A stretch of DNA of 64,000 nt from Deinococcus sedimenti (lineage in GTDB: Bacteria > Deinococcota > Deinococci > Deinococcales > Deinococcaceae): positions 62,001-126,000 of the forward strand of contig NZ_BMQN01000001.1 of assembly GCF_014648135.1 (NCBI RefSeq), written 5' to 3'. This document shows positions 45,934-55,557 of this stretch, piece after piece. Made by a program: the position numbers and the translations under genes. Under the pieces are notes generated by a model. The model did not search any database and was not told where the DNA came from. It saw only the letters and a program-made list of their open reading frames with translations. Within the stretch, counting starts at the first letter, position 1. Every line of letters begins with the position of its first letter.

Positions 45934-46554
45934 ATGACCGCGACCACCACCAAAGCCCTGAACGTCAAAGACGCCATCGAAACCCGCCGCAGCATCCGCA
46001 AGTTCGTCCAGGAACCCATGAACCAGGACGACCTGCACGAGATCCTGCGCCTCGCCAGCCTGGCCCCCAGCGCCTGGAACGCCCAGACCTGGCGCTTCGC
46101 CGTCGTGCAGGACCCCGCCATCAAGCAGCAGATCCAGGACGCCGCCTACGGCCAGGGTCAGGTCACGGGCGCCCCCGCCGTCATCGTCGTGTACAGCGAC
46201 ATGGAAGACACCCTCGCCACCGTCGAGGAAACCGCGCACCCCGGCATGGGCGAAGCCGGCCGCACCGGCCAGCGCACCACCTTCGACGGCGTCTTCGGCG
46301 GCCAGCCCGTCGCCCAGCGCGGCCAGTGGGGCCTCAGCCAGGCCAACATCGCCTTCGGCTTCCTGATGCTCGCCGCCCGCGGCCTCGGCTACGACACCGT
46401 ACCCATGCTCGGCTTCGACCCCGCCAAGGTCAAGGAAATCCTCGGCCTGCCCGAGCACGTCCAGTTCGCCGGCCTGCTCCCCGTCGGCCAGCGCGCCGAA
46501 GAGGGCTTCCCCCACCACCGCCACAACGTCGAGCGCATCACCAAGTTCTACTGA
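45934..46554 (+). CDS. Nitroreductase family protein
   Basis: 206 residues. FMN-dependent NAD(P)H oxidoreductase fold: E-T-R-R-S-I-R-K-F (FMN phosphate contact), [13 protein letters not shown] (FMN loop), G-A-P-A-V-I-V-V-Y and the C-terminal [16 protein letters not shown]. Likely reduces quinones or nitro compounds; regulation by the divergent HxlR gene fits such a role. A strong terminator follows. Confidence 0.9.
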   Translation: MTATTTKALNVKDAIETRRSIRKFVQEPMNQDDLHEILRLASLAPSAWNAQTWRFAVVQDPAIKQQIQDAAYGQGQVTGAPAVIVVYSDMEDTLATVEETAHPGMGEAGRTGQRTTFDGVFGGQPVAQRGQWGLSQANIAFGFLMLAARGLGYDTVPMLGFDPAKVKEILGLPEHVQFAGLLPVGQRAEEGFPHHRHNVERITKFY

Positions 46555-46602
46555 TCCACCACCGGTGTCGGGCCCGCGCGCGCGGGCACACCGGACTTCA
46601 GG

Positions 46603-46626
46603 CCGCCCCCACCGGGGCGGTTTTTT
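46603..46626 (+). terminator. Nitroreductase terminator
   Basis: 7-bp CCGCCCC/GGGGCGG stem (46603-46609 with 46614-46620), 4-base loop, then six T (46621-46626). Confidence 0.9.
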
Positions 46627-46718
46627 CACATTCCCCCTGTCCCCTCACCGGTACTGCACCCGGCGCGCCGCGCGGGCTGATATTCCACAGACAGGGAAAG
46701 CCCTACAATGTGGAGCGC

Positions 46719-48407
46719 ATGAAAAACAACCTTCTCCTGATCGGCGCGGCGCTGAGCCTCAGCAGCTGCTCCATGATCCTGGGCCCCTCCACCGTCGACG
46801 TCACCGTCATCGGCGTCAACGACTTCCACGGCAACCTGCTGCCCACCAGCTTCCGCGTGCCCGACCCCGCCGACCGCACCAAGACCCTGACCGTCCAGGC
46901 CGGCGGCGCCGAAGCCATCGGCGGCATCCTCGCCGAGGCCCGCAAGGCCAACCCCAACACCGTCTTCGTGGGCGTGGGCGACATGACCGGCGCCAGCCCC
47001 CTGATCAGCGGCCTGCTGCGCGACGAACCCACCATCCTCGCCCTGAACGGCCTGGGCATGGCCGTCAACGTCGTCGGCAACCACGAATTCGACTACGGAT
47101 TCGCCGAACTGATGCGCTACCAGAAGGGCGGCTGCAACAGCAACGACGCCACCAAGGCCTGCAAGTTCAACAACACCTTCGAAGGCGCCAAGTTCCCCTA
47201 CATCGCCGCGAACGTCCTCGACGAGACGACCGGCAAGCCCGTCCTGCCCGCCTACAAGATCGTGCAGGTCGGCAAGGCCAAGATCGCCTTCGTCGGCGCC
47301 GTCCTGAAAGACACCCCCACCGTCGTCACGCCCGCCGGCGTCGCCGGACTGAAATTCGAGGATGAGGTGAAGAGCATCAACGCCGCCATCCCCGCCATCA
47401 AACGCATGGGCGCCGACGCCATCGTCGCCCTCGTCCACCAGGGCGGCACCAGCCGCGACGCCTTCGACGTCGTGGACTGCAAGACCCTCACCGGCCCCAT
47501 CGTGGACGTCGCCAGGGGCCTCGACCCGGCCATCAGCGCCATCATGACCGGCCACACCCACCGCGGCTACAACTGCCTGGTGCCCGGCCCCGACGGCAAG
47601 GACCGCGTCGTCATCCAGGGCGACGCCCTGGGCCACCTGCTGCAGCGCCTCGACATGACCGTCGACACCCGCACCAACCGCGTCACCGCCATCCGCGCCA
47701 GCAACGTCGTTGTGGACGCCGCCAAGGCCCCCAAGGACGCCGCCATGACCGCCCTGGTGAACCAGGCCAAGACCCTCACCGACCCCATCGCCAAGACCGT
47801 GATCGCCACGCTGGGCGTCGAGCAGATCAGCCGCACCGCCACGCCCAACGGCGAGAGCCCCCTGGGCCGCGTCATCGCCGACAGCCAGCTGGCCGCCGCC
47901 GCACCCGCCGCGAAGGGCGGCGCCGTCATCGCGTTCATGAACCCAGGCGGCATCCGCGCCGACCTGCCCGTGAACGTCCCCAACGCCAGCAAACAGGTCA
48001 CGTACGGAGACGCGTTCACCGTGCAGCCCTTCGGGAACATCCTGACCGTCATCACCCTGACCGGCGCGCAGATCAAGGAAGCCCTCGAGCAGCAGTTCGA
48101 CAACCCCTCCGCCGGCAGCAACCGCATCCTGCAGGTCAGCAGGGGCTTCACGTACACCTGGGACAACGCCAAACCCAAGGGCGAGAAGGTCAGCGACATC
48201 ACACTGAACGGCCAGGCCATCGACCCCGCCGCCAGCTACCGCGTCGTCGTGAACAACTTCCTCGCCGACGGCGGCGACGGCTTCACCGCCTTCGCCAAGG
48301 GTACCAGCCGCCTGGGCGGCGACCTGGACATTGACGCCTTCCGCGCGTTCCTGACCAGCGGCACCGTCACCCCCGACACCACCGAGCGCGTCAAGCGCCT
48401 GAACTGA
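46719..48407 (+). CDS. Second secreted 5'-nucleotidase / UshA-family lipoprotein
   Basis: 562 residues. Signal MKNNLLLIGAALSLSSC with lipobox SSC, then the same two-domain layout as the gene at 17386: IGVNDFHGNLLPT, VGVGDMTGASPL, VVGNHEFDYGF, TGHTHRGYNCLVPG in the phosphatase domain and MNPGGIRADLP, TYGDAFTVQPFGN, VVNNFLADGGDGF in the C-terminal domain. The shared insert GGCNSNDA(T/A)KAC identifies them as paralogues. TACAAT lies 9 nt before the ATG. Its TGA is also the first bases of repeat R1a. Confidence 0.9.
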   Translation: MKNNLLLIGAALSLSSCSMILGPSTVDVTVIGVNDFHGNLLPTSFRVPDPADRTKTLTVQAGGAEAIGGILAEARKANPNTVFVGVGDMTGASPLISGLLRDEPTILALNGLGMAVNVVGNHEFDYGFAELMRYQKGGCNSNDATKACKFNNTFEGAKFPYIAANVLDETTGKPVLPAYKIVQVGKAKIAFVGAVLKDTPTVVTPAGVAGLKFEDEVKSINAAIPAIKRMGADAIVALVHQGGTSRDAFDVVDCKTLTGPIVDVARGLDPAISAIMTGHTHRGYNCLVPGPDGKDRVVIQGDALGHLLQRLDMTVDTRTNRVTAIRASNVVVDAAKAPKDAAMTALVNQAKTLTDPIAKTVIATLGVEQISRTATPNGESPLGRVIADSQLAAAAPAAKGGAVIAFMNPGGIRADLPVNVPNASKQVTYGDAFTVQPFGNILTVITLTGAQIKEALEQQFDNPSAGSNRILQVSRGFTYTWDNAKPKGEKVSDITLNGQAIDPAASYRVVVNNFLADGGDGFTAFAKGTSRLGGDLDIDAFRAFLTSGTVTPDTTERVKRLN

Positions 48408-48565
48408 TACGGATTCCGGTTGAACGGTTTGCATAAACTGTTCAACCTGAGCGGATGCGACTCGTAGAGCTGCGGAGCAGAGAAGGAGCAAAGCGGGTTC
48501 CGGGCGTGGAGTTGGCAATCCGGTGAAGTTCCGGGTTGTCAACGAAACAGACGGAATCCGTATGA
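48405..48565 (+). repeat. Intergenic repeat R1, copy a
   Basis: 161 nt starting with the TGA stop of the nucleotidase gene: TGATACGGATTCCG, a GGTTGAAC/GTTCAACC hairpin, GAGCGGATGCGA, a second hairpin (TTGGCA.../...TTGTCAA) and the inverted end CGGAATCCGTATGA. The termini are inverted repeats of each other. Non-coding; no transposase. Confidence 0.85.
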
Positions 48566-48625
48566 ACCCAGCCGCAGGATGACTGGAGGCCGCTCACGTG
48601 CGGCCTCTGTTTCATTGCGGCCGGC

Positions 48626-50224
48626 TCACGCCTCCTGCACCCCGCTGCCCCCGACGCGCCACTCGCGGGTGGCGACCCGCTCCAGCAGCCGCCGGTCGTG
48701 GCTGGCAAGCAGCACCGTGCCTGGAAAGTCCAGCAGCAGCGCTTCGAGCGCCTCGATGGCCCGCACGTCGAGATGATTGGTGGGTTCGTCCAGCAGCAGT
48801 ACCTGTGAGCGCGTGACCCGCAGCCGTGCGAGGCTCAGGCGGGTGCGCTGCCCGCCGGACAGCCCGGACACGGGGAAGGCCGGGCCGCCCGGCACCTCCA
48901 GCGCCGCCGCGACCTCGTGCAGCTGATGCGGCGTCAGCAGGGGATTGGCGTCCAGCAGCGCCTCGCCCACCGTGCCCAGCCCGTGCAGTTCCTCGCCGTG
49001 CTGCCCGATCAGGCTGACGGCCAGCCCCGCGCCCCACGTGACCGACCCCGCGTGCGGCAACCCGCCCAGCAGGGCGCGCAGCAGCGTACTCTTGCCCCCG
49101 CCGTTCGGGCCAGTCAGGGCCACCCGGTCGCCCCGGCGCACGTACAGGGTCACGCCGGACAGCACCACCTCCGATTCCCGAACCACGCCCAGGTCACGGA
49201 CGGTCAGGACCTCCAGCGGTCCCGGTGGTACGGGCGGCAGCGTCAGCCGCAGCGTCCGCGCGTCCCGGAACGGCTTCTCCGGTGCCTGGGTGTCCATCCG
49301 TTCGATCTGCCGCTTCATGGCCCGCGCGCGGTTCGAGAACAGCACCTGCGCCCGCCCCGCCTTGTGCGACGACAGGAACTTGTCGTTGTCCCGCGCCCGC
49401 GAGCGGTTCTCCTCGACGCTGCCCCGGCTGCTCAGGCGGCGGCGTTCCTCGTCCAGCGCCGCGCGCCTGCGGCGGTACGCCTCGAAATCACGGACCTTCG
49501 CCTCGCGGAGCGTTGCCTTCAGCACCATCGCTTCCGAGTAGGTGCCGGGGTACACGCTCAGCGATCCGCGTTCCAGTTCCGCCACGCCGGTCGCCACCTC
49601 ATCCAGGAACGCCCGGTCGTGACTCGCCAGCACGAACGCCGCATCCGACGCCCGGATCCAGTCGCGCAGCCACGCCGCACCCTCCGCATCCAGGTGGTTG
49701 GTCGGTTCGTCCAGCAGATACACGTCCGCCGGGGCCAGCAGCAGCGCCGCCAGCAGCACCCGCCGCGCCTGCCCGCCCGACAGGCGGTCCGCCCGCGCCC
49801 CGGCATCCAGACCCAGCTCCGCCAGCACCGCCGCCGCGCGCCCCGCGAAGTCGTAGCCGCCCGCGAGCCGATAGGCCTCCTCGGCGTCCGCGAAGGCCAG
49901 CAGCGCCGCCTCCGACCCGTCCGAGAGCGCCGCCGAGGCCGCGTCGAACGCCAGCTGAGCCTCCGTCAGTGCCGGGGGCGTGACCGCCTCCAGCACCGAT
50001 CCACCGACTGACCCCGCCTGCGCCAGCAGCGCCACACGGCCCGAGCGCGTCACTACGCCCGCATCCGGCGCGTCCAGCCCCGCCAGCACGCGCAGCAGCG
50101 TGCTCTTGCCACTGCCATTCTCTCCGACCAGCGCCAGCCGCTCTCCGGCCCCCACGGTCAGCTCCACACCCGAAAACAACACGCGGTCCGCGAACGACCG
50201 CGCGACCCCACTCAACATCAGCAT
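48626..50224 (-). CDS. ABC-F family ATPase
   Basis: 532 residues, two ABC domains and no membrane helices. Domain 1: GENGSGKST, LSGGQARRVLLAALLLAPADVYLLDEPTNHLD. A charged linker follows (about 230-300, Arg/Glu-rich). Domain 2: GPNGGGKSTLL, LSGGQRTRLSLARLRVTRSQVLLLDEPTNHLD. ABC-F proteins act on the ribosome, some protecting it from antibiotics; the subfamily cannot be assigned by eye. Start taken at 50224 (GGGG 6 nt upstream); the next in-frame Met is two codons later. The Shine-Dalgarno is inside an 8-bp stem (50231-50293). Confidence 0.9.
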   Translation of the reverse strand: MLMLSGVARSFADRVLFSGVELTVGAGERLALVGENGSGKSTLLRVLAGLDAPDAGVVTRSGRVALLAQAGSVGGSVLEAVTPPALTEAQLAFDAASAALSDGSEAALLAFADAEEAYRLAGGYDFAGRAAAVLAELGLDAGARADRLSGGQARRVLLAALLLAPADVYLLDEPTNHLDAEGAAWLRDWIRASDAAFVLASHDRAFLDEVATGVAELERGSLSVYPGTYSEAMVLKATLREAKVRDFEAYRRRRAALDEERRRLSSRGSVEENRSRARDNDKFLSSHKAGRAQVLFSNRARAMKRQIERMDTQAPEKPFRDARTLRLTLPPVPPGPLEVLTVRDLGVVRESEVVLSGVTLYVRRGDRVALTGPNGGGKSTLLRALLGGLPHAGSVTWGAGLAVSLIGQHGEELHGLGTVGEALLDANPLLTPHQLHEVAAALEVPGGPAFPVSGLSGGQRTRLSLARLRVTRSQVLLLDEPTNHLDVRAIEALEALLLDFPGTVLLASHDRRLLERVATREWRVGGSGVQEA

Positions 50225-50230
50225 TTGATC

Positions 50231-50293
50231 CCCCTGACGGGACAGGCCAGCCCACACGCGGCAGGCGGCAACTCGGAACACGGCAGTCAGGGG
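50231..50293 (-). promoter_or_regulatory. Hairpin sequestering the ABC-F ribosome-binding site
   Basis: On the minus strand CCCCTGAC (50293-50286) pairs perfectly with GTCAGGGG (50238-50231), and the GGGG of the second strand is the presumed Shine-Dalgarno 6 nt before the ATG. 47 nt lie between the arms. Could make translation conditional; ligand or mechanism unknown. The remaining 50294-50452 shows no gene. Confidence 0.5.
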
Positions 50294-50452
50294 TTACAGA
50301 CGCAAGACAGGGGAGTCCTTTGAGTGAACGGAGGGGCAAACGACCGGGCAACCCCGGTGGTCAGGGCTGACCGTACCACTCGCCGCGAGATGAACGCATG
50401 CGCCGGGTGGCGTAGCGACCCCTCACCCCAGGGCAGAGGTCGGTTGGTCCGC

Positions 50453-50592
50453 TCATACGGATTCCGTTTGTTTCGCTGACAGATCGGAACACCACCGATC
50501 TGCCAGCTCCACGTCCGGAACCCGTTTTTCTCCTACTCGCATCCGCTCGGATTGAACGGGATTTGCAGCCCATTCAATCGGAGTCCGTATCA
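50453..50592 (-). repeat. Intergenic repeat R1, copy b
   Basis: 140 nt on the minus strand, beginning with the TGA stop of the SDR gene: TGATACGGACTCCG, GATTGAATGGG/CCCGTTCAATC hairpin, GAGCGGATGCGA, second hairpin CTGGCAGATCGG/CCGATCTGTCAG, then CGGAATCCGTATGA. Paired changes relative to copy a keep both hairpins. Confidence 0.85.
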
Positions 50593-51402
50593 CTCCTCGG
50601 CGGGCACCTCGGGGAAGCGCGACAGGGGGAAGGTGTCCACGTTCGCGCTGCGCTGCTGCACCAGCACCCCACCGTCCACGACCACGAACTGCCCCGTCAC
50701 GTACGCCGCGTCGTCTGACGTGAGGAACGCCGCCGCGCCCGTCAGGTCCTCGGCGGTGCCGTAACGGCCCAGCGGCACGGTCTTCTCCCGCTGCGCCAGA
50801 TCCTCACCTTCCAGCCCGTACGTGTTGATGAACCCCGGCGTGATCCCGTTCACGCGCACCCCGTACGGGGCCATGTCCAGCGCCAGCGCCCGCGTGAACG
50901 CCTCCACGCCGCCCTTCGCCGCGTCGTATGACGTGAAGCCCCGGTGCGAGCGGGTCGCGCCGCCACTCGACACATTCAGGATCACGCCGCGCCGCCGCGC
51001 CGCCATGCCCCGCGCCGCCCGGTGACTGCACAGGAACACGCTTTTGAGGTTCACGCGCAGGAACAGGTCCCACCACGCCTCGTCCGCGTCCAGGAAGTGC
51101 CGCTGATCACTCGTCAGCGCCGCGTTGTTCACGAGCACGTCCACCGGCCCCAGTTCTGCCTCGGTCGCCGCGAAGATCGCCTCCACGCCGTCGGCCACGC
51201 TCACATCCCCCGGCACGCTCAACGCCCGCGCGCCCGCCCCCGTCAGGGTGCCTGCGACCGCCTGCGCCGCCGCCGCGTTCACGTCGTTCACCGCGACCCG
51301 CGCCCCCTCCGCCGCATACCGGTGCGCCAGCGCCGCGCCGATCCCACCCCCCGCCCCCGTGATGAGCACCGTCTTCCCCGTGAACCGCTGCAAAGTCGTC
51401 AT
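50590..51402 (-). CDS. Short-chain dehydrogenase/reductase
   Basis: 270 residues, classical SDR: V-L-I-T-G-A-G-G-G-I-G (cofactor loop), N-D-V-N after strand 2 suggesting NAD preference, L-V-N-N-A-A, V-S-S-G-G-A-T and catalytic S-Y-D-A-A-K. The C-terminal G-Q-F-V-V-V-D-G-G is typical; substrate unknown. TACCCT ends 7 nt before the ATG. The stop lies at the edge of repeat R1b. Confidence 0.9.
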   Translation of the reverse strand: MTTLQRFTGKTVLITGAGGGIGAALAHRYAAEGARVAVNDVNAAAAQAVAGTLTGAGARALSVPGDVSVADGVEAIFAATEAELGPVDVLVNNAALTSDQRHFLDADEAWWDLFLRVNLKSVFLCSHRAARGMAARRRGVILNVSSGGATRSHRGFTSYDAAKGGVEAFTRALALDMAPYGVRVNGITPGFINTYGLEGEDLAQREKTVPLGRYGTAEDLTGAAAFLTSDDAAYVTGQFVVVDGGVLVQQRSANVDTFPLSRFPEVPAEE

Positions 51403-51433
51403 GACGCACAGGGTACGGCAGGGGAGACGGCAT

Positions 51434-51509
51434 GAGCTCTGGGCTGTGAGCGAAAGAAAAGGCCGGAGCGTGTGCCCCGGCGTTCTTTCTCACAGCTCAA
51501 AGCTCAAAG
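51434..51509. repeat. Long imperfect hairpin between SDR start and metal permease end
   Basis: GAGCTCT-GGGCTGTGAG-CG-AAAGAA on the left pairs with TTCTTT-CTCACAGCTC-AAAGCTC on the right, with an inner GCCGG/CCGGC stem. No T-tract on the minus strand beyond it. Probably the end of the permease transcript. Confidence 0.65.
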
Positions 51510-51521
51510 CCCACCGCCCCT

Positions 51522-52331
51522 TCACTCCCGTCTACGGAACGCCAGTGCTGCCAGGAAGATGGCGGTGTTCACGAGGACGATGGTCGCGCCGGGGGCGGTG
51601 TCCTGGTAGTAGCTGAGGTACAGCCCGGTCACGCCGCCGACGGTGCCGAGCGCGGCGGCGAGGAGCATCATCTTCTTGAGGCTGCGGGCCAGGAGGCGCG
51701 CGGCGGCGCTGGACGTGATGAGCAGGCTGACGCTGAGGGTCGTCCCGACGAGCTGCACGGTGAGGACGACGACGAGGCCGATCAGGATCAGCAGCAGGCT
51801 CTCCAGGCGGCGCACGGGGAGGCCCACGGCGCGCGCCTCGGTGGGGTCGAAGGACGCGAGCAGCAGTTCCTTCTGGATGGCGGTCAGGATGCCGCCGACG
51901 ACGACGGTGACGGCCAGTGCGCCCCACAGGTCGGCGGGCGTGACGCCGAGGGGGTTGCCGATCAGGAAGTTGCTGAGGTCGGTGGTGAAGGTCGGGGCGC
52001 GCGACAGCATGACGATGCCCAGCGCGAACATGCCGACGAACACGATGCCGATGGCGCTGTCCTGCTTCAGGCCGCTGCGCCGCCCGATCGCGCCGATGCC
52101 GAGTGCGGTGAGGACGGCGGCGATGAGCGCCCCGACGAGCAGGTTGCCCTGCATGAGGAACGCGCCGACGATGCCGGGGAACACGGCGTGACTCATGGCG
52201 TCCCCGATGTAACTCAGGCCGCGCAGCACGACCCACGCGCCGACGAGGGCGCACAGGACGCTGACGAGCACCACGGCCAGCAGGGCGCGGGTGAAGAAGT
52301 CGAATTGCAGGGGGTCGGTCAGCAGGTGCAA
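51522..52331 (-). CDS. Metal (Zn/Mn) ABC transporter permease
   Basis: 269 residues with about eight membrane helices; ABC-3 (ZnuB/MntB) family. [19 protein letters not shown] is the family motif after the first helix, and [12 protein letters not shown] precedes the later helices. Works with the ATPase 76 nt upstream and the lipoprotein at 53235. Zinc is favoured over manganese by the L28 and COG0523 neighbours. Confidence 0.92.
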   Translation of the reverse strand: MHLLTDPLQFDFFTRALLAVVLVSVLCALVGAWVVLRGLSYIGDAMSHAVFPGIVGAFLMQGNLLVGALIAAVLTALGIGAIGRRSGLKQDSAIGIVFVGMFALGIVMLSRAPTFTTDLSNFLIGNPLGVTPADLWGALAVTVVVGGILTAIQKELLLASFDPTEARAVGLPVRRLESLLLILIGLVVVLTVQLVGTTLSVSLLITSSAAARLLARSLKKMMLLAAALGTVGGVTGLYLSYYQDTAPGATIVLVNTAIFLAALAFRRRE

Positions 52332-52407
52332 GGGAGTCCTCGAAGGCGCGGGAAGGTGGTCAGGCCGGGTGTGTCATCCATCATCTTTCAACCATCACCT
52401 GTCGACC

Positions 52408-53130
52408 TCACGCCTCGGCGTGCGTGTGTCCCAGGAAGCTGGTGCTGAACGTCGCCTCGATGTTCTGCGTGGTGTACACCTGTTCGGGCGTGCCGTCCGC
52501 GATCACGCGGCGGTTGACGAGCACGAGGTGGTCGCACCAGCGCCGCGCCTGTTCGAGGTCGTGCGTGACCATCACGACCGCTCGGCCCTTGTCCGCCTGT
52601 CTTCGCAGGAGGCCCATCAGGGTTTCCTGCGTGGCGGCGTCCACGCCGGTCAGGGGTTCGTCCAGCAGCAGCAGGTGCCCCTGGCGGGCCAGCATGCGGG
52701 CCAGCAGCACCCGCTGCCGCTGCCCGCCGGACAGCGCGCCGATGTGCCGCCCGCGCAGGTCGAACACCCCAGTTTCCTTCAGGGCGTCCTCCACGATCTG
52801 CCGGTCCTTCCGGCTGGGCCAGCGCAGCCAGCCCAGGCGACCCGTGCGGCCCATCATGGCGACGTCCCAGACGGTCACGGGGAAGCCCCAGTCGAGCGTC
52901 TGCTGCTGCGGCACGTAACTGATGCAGCCGCGCGCCGTGTGCCCCGGATCGAAGCGCACCGCGCCTTCCGGGTCGGGCAGCAGGCCCACCAGGGTTTTCA
53001 GGAGGGTGCTCTTGCCCGCGCCGTTCGGGCCGATGATCGCGCTGAACGACCCCGCCTCGAAGCGCACGCTGGCGTGCTCCAGCGCCGTCTGCGGGCCGTA
53101 TCTCACTGTCAGGTTCTCGACGCCCAGCAT
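52408..53130 (-). CDS. Metal ABC transporter ATP-binding protein
   Basis: 240 residues. Walker [16 protein letters not shown]-loop [19 protein letters not shown] (typical of Zn/Mn importers), signature [16 protein letters not shown], Walker [13 protein letters not shown] and the H-loop V-T-H-D-L. TATGCT ends 6 nt before the ATG, so ATPase and permease have their own promoter besides any read-through from the binding-protein gene, which ends in a hairpin. Confidence 0.94.
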   Translation of the reverse strand: MLGVENLTVRYGPQTALEHASVRFEAGSFSAIIGPNGAGKSTLLKTLVGLLPDPEGAVRFDPGHTARGCISYVPQQQTLDWGFPVTVWDVAMMGRTGRLGWLRWPSRKDRQIVEDALKETGVFDLRGRHIGALSGGQRQRVLLARMLARQGHLLLLDEPLTGVDAATQETLMGLLRRQADKGRAVVMVTHDLEQARRWCDHLVLVNRRVIADGTPEQVYTTQNIEATFSTSFLGHTHAEA

Positions 53131-53186
53131 CAGACCAGCATACCTCCCCGCGCGGTGATGTTGCGAGCGCAGAATCAAAAGCGGAA

Positions 53187-53219
53187 GCGGGTGGAGGTAG
53201 GCCGTGCCCCTCCACCCGC
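53187..53219 (-). terminator. Hairpin after the metal-binding lipoprotein gene
   Basis: 11-bp GCGGGTGGAGG/CCTCCACCCGC stem (53187-53197 with 53209-53219), on the minus strand followed by TTCCGCTTTTG. Likely partial terminator between binding protein and ATPase. Confidence 0.65.
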
Positions 53220-53234
53220 CTCTCCTGGCGACGG

Positions 53235-54161
53235 TTAGCCCTTCAGGGCTTTCACCATGATGTCCACGTTCGTCCGGAACGCCTTGAGGTACGTCTCGCC
53301 GCCGCTGCCTTTGGGGCCGAGAGCGTCGGTGTACAGCGGGGGGGCGATGCGCGCGCCGGTCTCGCGGGCGAGCGTCTGGGCGAGGCGGGCGTTGACGGTG
53401 TTCTCCGTGAAGATCACCTTCGCCCCGGCTTTTTTCATGGTCTGGGTCAGGGTGGCGAGTTCGCGGGCGCTGGGTTCCCGTTCGGTGCTCAGGCCCGGAA
53501 TGACGGCCCCGATCAGGCGCAGTCCGTACCGTTCGGCGAGGTAGTGCAGGCTGTCGTGGTTCGTCACGAGCACACGCCGCGCGGCGGGGACCGTGGCGAA
53601 CTGTTTCTTCGCGTAGGCGTCGGCGGCGCTGATGGCTTTCAGGTGCGCGGCGGCGTTCTTCGCGTAGGTGGCCTTCCCGGCGGGGTCGAGGCGGGTCAGG
53701 GTGGCCTGGGCGTTTTTCACGTACCCGGCGGCCAGGGTGGCGTCCCACCACGCGTGCGGGTCGAGCGGGCCGTGGTCGTCGTGCTCGTCATGCCCGGCCT
53801 CCGCGTGGTTCTCGCCTTCATCGGCGGCATGGAGTTTCAGCCCCGCCGTGAGTTCCTGCACGGGTACCTTGGGCGCGCTGGCCTTCAGTTTGGGCAGCCA
53901 GGGTTCCAGGCCCGCGCCGTTCGCGAACAGGGTGCGGCTGCGGGCGAGGTCGCGGATGGCGCCGGTGCTGGGCTGGAAGGTGTGGGTGTCCCCGCCGGGC
54001 GGCACGATGACGTTCACGCTGACGCGGGTGCCGCCGACGGCTTTCACGAAGTCCGCGATGATCGTGGTGGTGGCGCTGACCTGCAGAGGAGCGGCCTGCG
54101 CCGTGGGCGCGGCGCACGCGGCGAGCAGCAGCGCGGGCAGGAGGAGGTGGGGGCGCTTCAC
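53235..54161 (-). CDS. Metal (zinc-type) ABC transporter substrate-binding lipoprotein
   Basis: 308 residues from a GTG overlapping the L28 stop (GTGA). Lipoprotein/signal sequence [11 protein letters not shown]. Cluster A-I / TroA fold with G-D-T-H-T-F-Q-P (metal His), a short His/Asp-rich loop (about 122-140, [16 protein letters not shown]) characteristic of zinc-binding ZnuA proteins, [16 protein letters not shown] and F-T-E-N-T-V-N. Coupled to rpmB in translation. Confidence 0.92.
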   Translation of the reverse strand: MKRPHLLLPALLLAACAAPTAQAAPLQVSATTTIIADFVKAVGGTRVSVNVIVPPGGDTHTFQPSTGAIRDLARSRTLFANGAGLEPWLPKLKASAPKVPVQELTAGLKLHAADEGENHAEAGHDEHDDHGPLDPHAWWDATLAAGYVKNAQATLTRLDPAGKATYAKNAAAHLKAISAADAYAKKQFATVPAARRVLVTNHDSLHYLAERYGLRLIGAVIPGLSTEREPSARELATLTQTMKKAGAKVIFTENTVNARLAQTLARETGARIAPPLYTDALGPKGSGGETYLKAFRTNVDIMVKALKG

Positions 54162-54403
54162 AGCAGTTCGATGCCCTGGTACGGGCCGCGGCTGAGGGTG
54201 CGCAGGGCGTTGGCGCTGAGCCACACGGTCTTCGTGACGCCGCCCTCGCGGATGGCGCGTTTGTGGAGGTTGGCGCGCTGCACGCGTCTGGTCACGCCCG
54301 TGACCTTGCGGCCCACGCCGCCCTGCGCGCGGGCCTTGCCGCGCCGGGTGACGCTGTTCACCACGAGGTTCTTCTTGCCGGTCAGGTAGCACTCACGACT
54401 CAT
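54158..54403 (-). CDS. rpmB: 50S ribosomal protein L28, zinc-independent (C-minus) type
   Basis: 81 residues. L28 features: [25 protein letters not shown] and [14 protein letters not shown]. Only one Cys is present, so the two-CxxC zinc site of the C-plus form is absent. Such paralogues replace the zinc form during zinc starvation and sit in Zur regulons. AAGGAG precedes the ATG by 8 nt. Located between the COG0523 GTPase and the zinc-type binding protein. Whether a zinc-binding L28 also exists lies outside the window. Confidence 0.92.
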   Translation of the reverse strand: MSRECYLTGKKNLVVNSVTRRGKARAQGGVGRKVTGVTRRVQRANLHKRAIREGGVTKTVWLSANALRTLSRGPYQGIELL

Positions 54404-54470
54404 ATTGATTTCTCCTTATCACAAATGGGGGTGGGGGGAAGGTTCACCGGCGCACGTTCCGCGTGTGCTG

Positions 54471-55526
54471 TCAGGCGCCCAGAGCGCGGGTCAGCAGTTG
54501 ATCCAGCGCGTCCGGGTCGAGGTCGTGCCCGATGAACACCAGTTCGCTGAACGCCTCGTCTGGGCTCAGCCACTCGCCCGCCGTTTCCAGGGCCAGCTGC
54601 CGTCCGGTGTGGTTCCAGAGGGTCGCCACGCCATTGCCCAGGTTCACCCACCCCTTGGAGCGGATCACGTTGCGCGGCAGGCCCAGTGTCAGCGCCTCGT
54701 TCAGGCGGTCCGGGTCGAAGGGCCGCTCGCTGCGGAAGATGTGGGTGCCCAGACCGTACGTCTCGGATTCCGGGGTGTGTTCCTTTTCCAGTTCGGCCAT
54801 CCACGCGTCGAGCTGGCTGGAGTGGTCGAAGTCGAACAGGCCGGTGTTCAGCAGCTCGGTGGCGGGCAGGACGCCGCGCGTGGCTTCCAGCACGCGGGCG
54901 CGGGGGTTGGTGATGCGGATCAGGTCGCGCAGTTGCCGCACGTCGTCGGGTTCTGCGAGGTCGAGTTTGTTCAGTACGACGATATCCGCGAATTCCAGCT
55001 GCTCGGCCAGCAGTTCCCCGAAGCCACGTTCGAAATCGTCGCCGGGGATGGTGTCCTGACGGTTCCACAGCGGGAAGAACTGCGCGCTGTCCACAACGGT
55101 GATCATGGCGTCCACGTGCACGCGGCCCAGCAGGTTGGGAATGGGCGCCTGACCGTCTTCCGGTTCGATCTCCAGTTCCTCGGGCGTCAGGCAGAAGCTC
55201 TGCGCGATGGGCAGAGGCTCGCCGATGCCGGTGGATTCGATCAGGATGGCGTCTAGGTCACGCGTGGCCAGCAGGTCGTTCACGGCGTGCAGCAGGTCGC
55301 CTCGCAGCGTGCAGCAGATACAGCCGTTGCTGAGTTCGATGGTCTGCTCGTCGGTCTTCACGACGAGGCTGGCGTCGATGTTCACGGCGCCGAACTCGTT
55401 GACGATGACGGCCACACGTTGGCCGTCCGTCTGGGTCAGCAGGTGGTTGAGGAGGGTGGTCTTCCCGGCGCCGAGGAAGCCGCACAGGACGGTGATGGGA
55501 ACGGAACGTGACTCAGGAGTGGACAT
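54471..55526 (-). CDS. COG0523 (CobW/ZNG1-like) GTPase, putative zinc metallochaperone
   Basis: 351 residues. Walker [10 protein letters not shown], the metal-binding G-C-I-C-C motif inside [20 protein letters not shown] (Walker B region), N-K-L-D-L for guanine, and a C-terminal CobW domain with G-W-V-N-L-G. Members under Zur control help deliver zinc when it is scarce. First gene of the minus-strand group COG0523-rpmB-binding protein; a 22-bp inverted repeat lies 4 nt upstream of its ATG. Confidence 0.92.
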   Translation of the reverse strand: MSTPESRSVPITVLCGFLGAGKTTLLNHLLTQTDGQRVAVIVNEFGAVNIDASLVVKTDEQTIELSNGCICCTLRGDLLHAVNDLLATRDLDAILIESTGIGEPLPIAQSFCLTPEELEIEPEDGQAPIPNLLGRVHVDAMITVVDSAQFFPLWNRQDTIPGDDFERGFGELLAEQLEFADIVVLNKLDLAEPDDVRQLRDLIRITNPRARVLEATRGVLPATELLNTGLFDFDHSSQLDAWMAELEKEHTPESETYGLGTHIFRSERPFDPDRLNEALTLGLPRNVIRSKGWVNLGNGVATLWNHTGRQLALETAGEWLSPDEAFSELVFIGHDLDPDALDQLLTRALGA

Positions 55527-55530
55527 AGCC

Positions 55531-55552
55531 TGATAACGATATTCTATTATCA
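55531..55552. promoter_or_regulatory. Putative Zur-type operator between divergent genes
   Basis: Inverted repeat TGATAA (55531-55536) and TTATCA (55547-55552) with 10 bases between, in an unusually A/T-rich patch of a GC-rich genome. It abuts the COG0523 start on one side and covers the TATTAT -10 box (55545-55550) of the gene at 55558 on the other. The metalloregulator is inferred from the zinc-type genes it precedes; the family consensus in Deinococcus was not available. Confidence 0.65.
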
Positions 55553-55557
55553 ATAAT

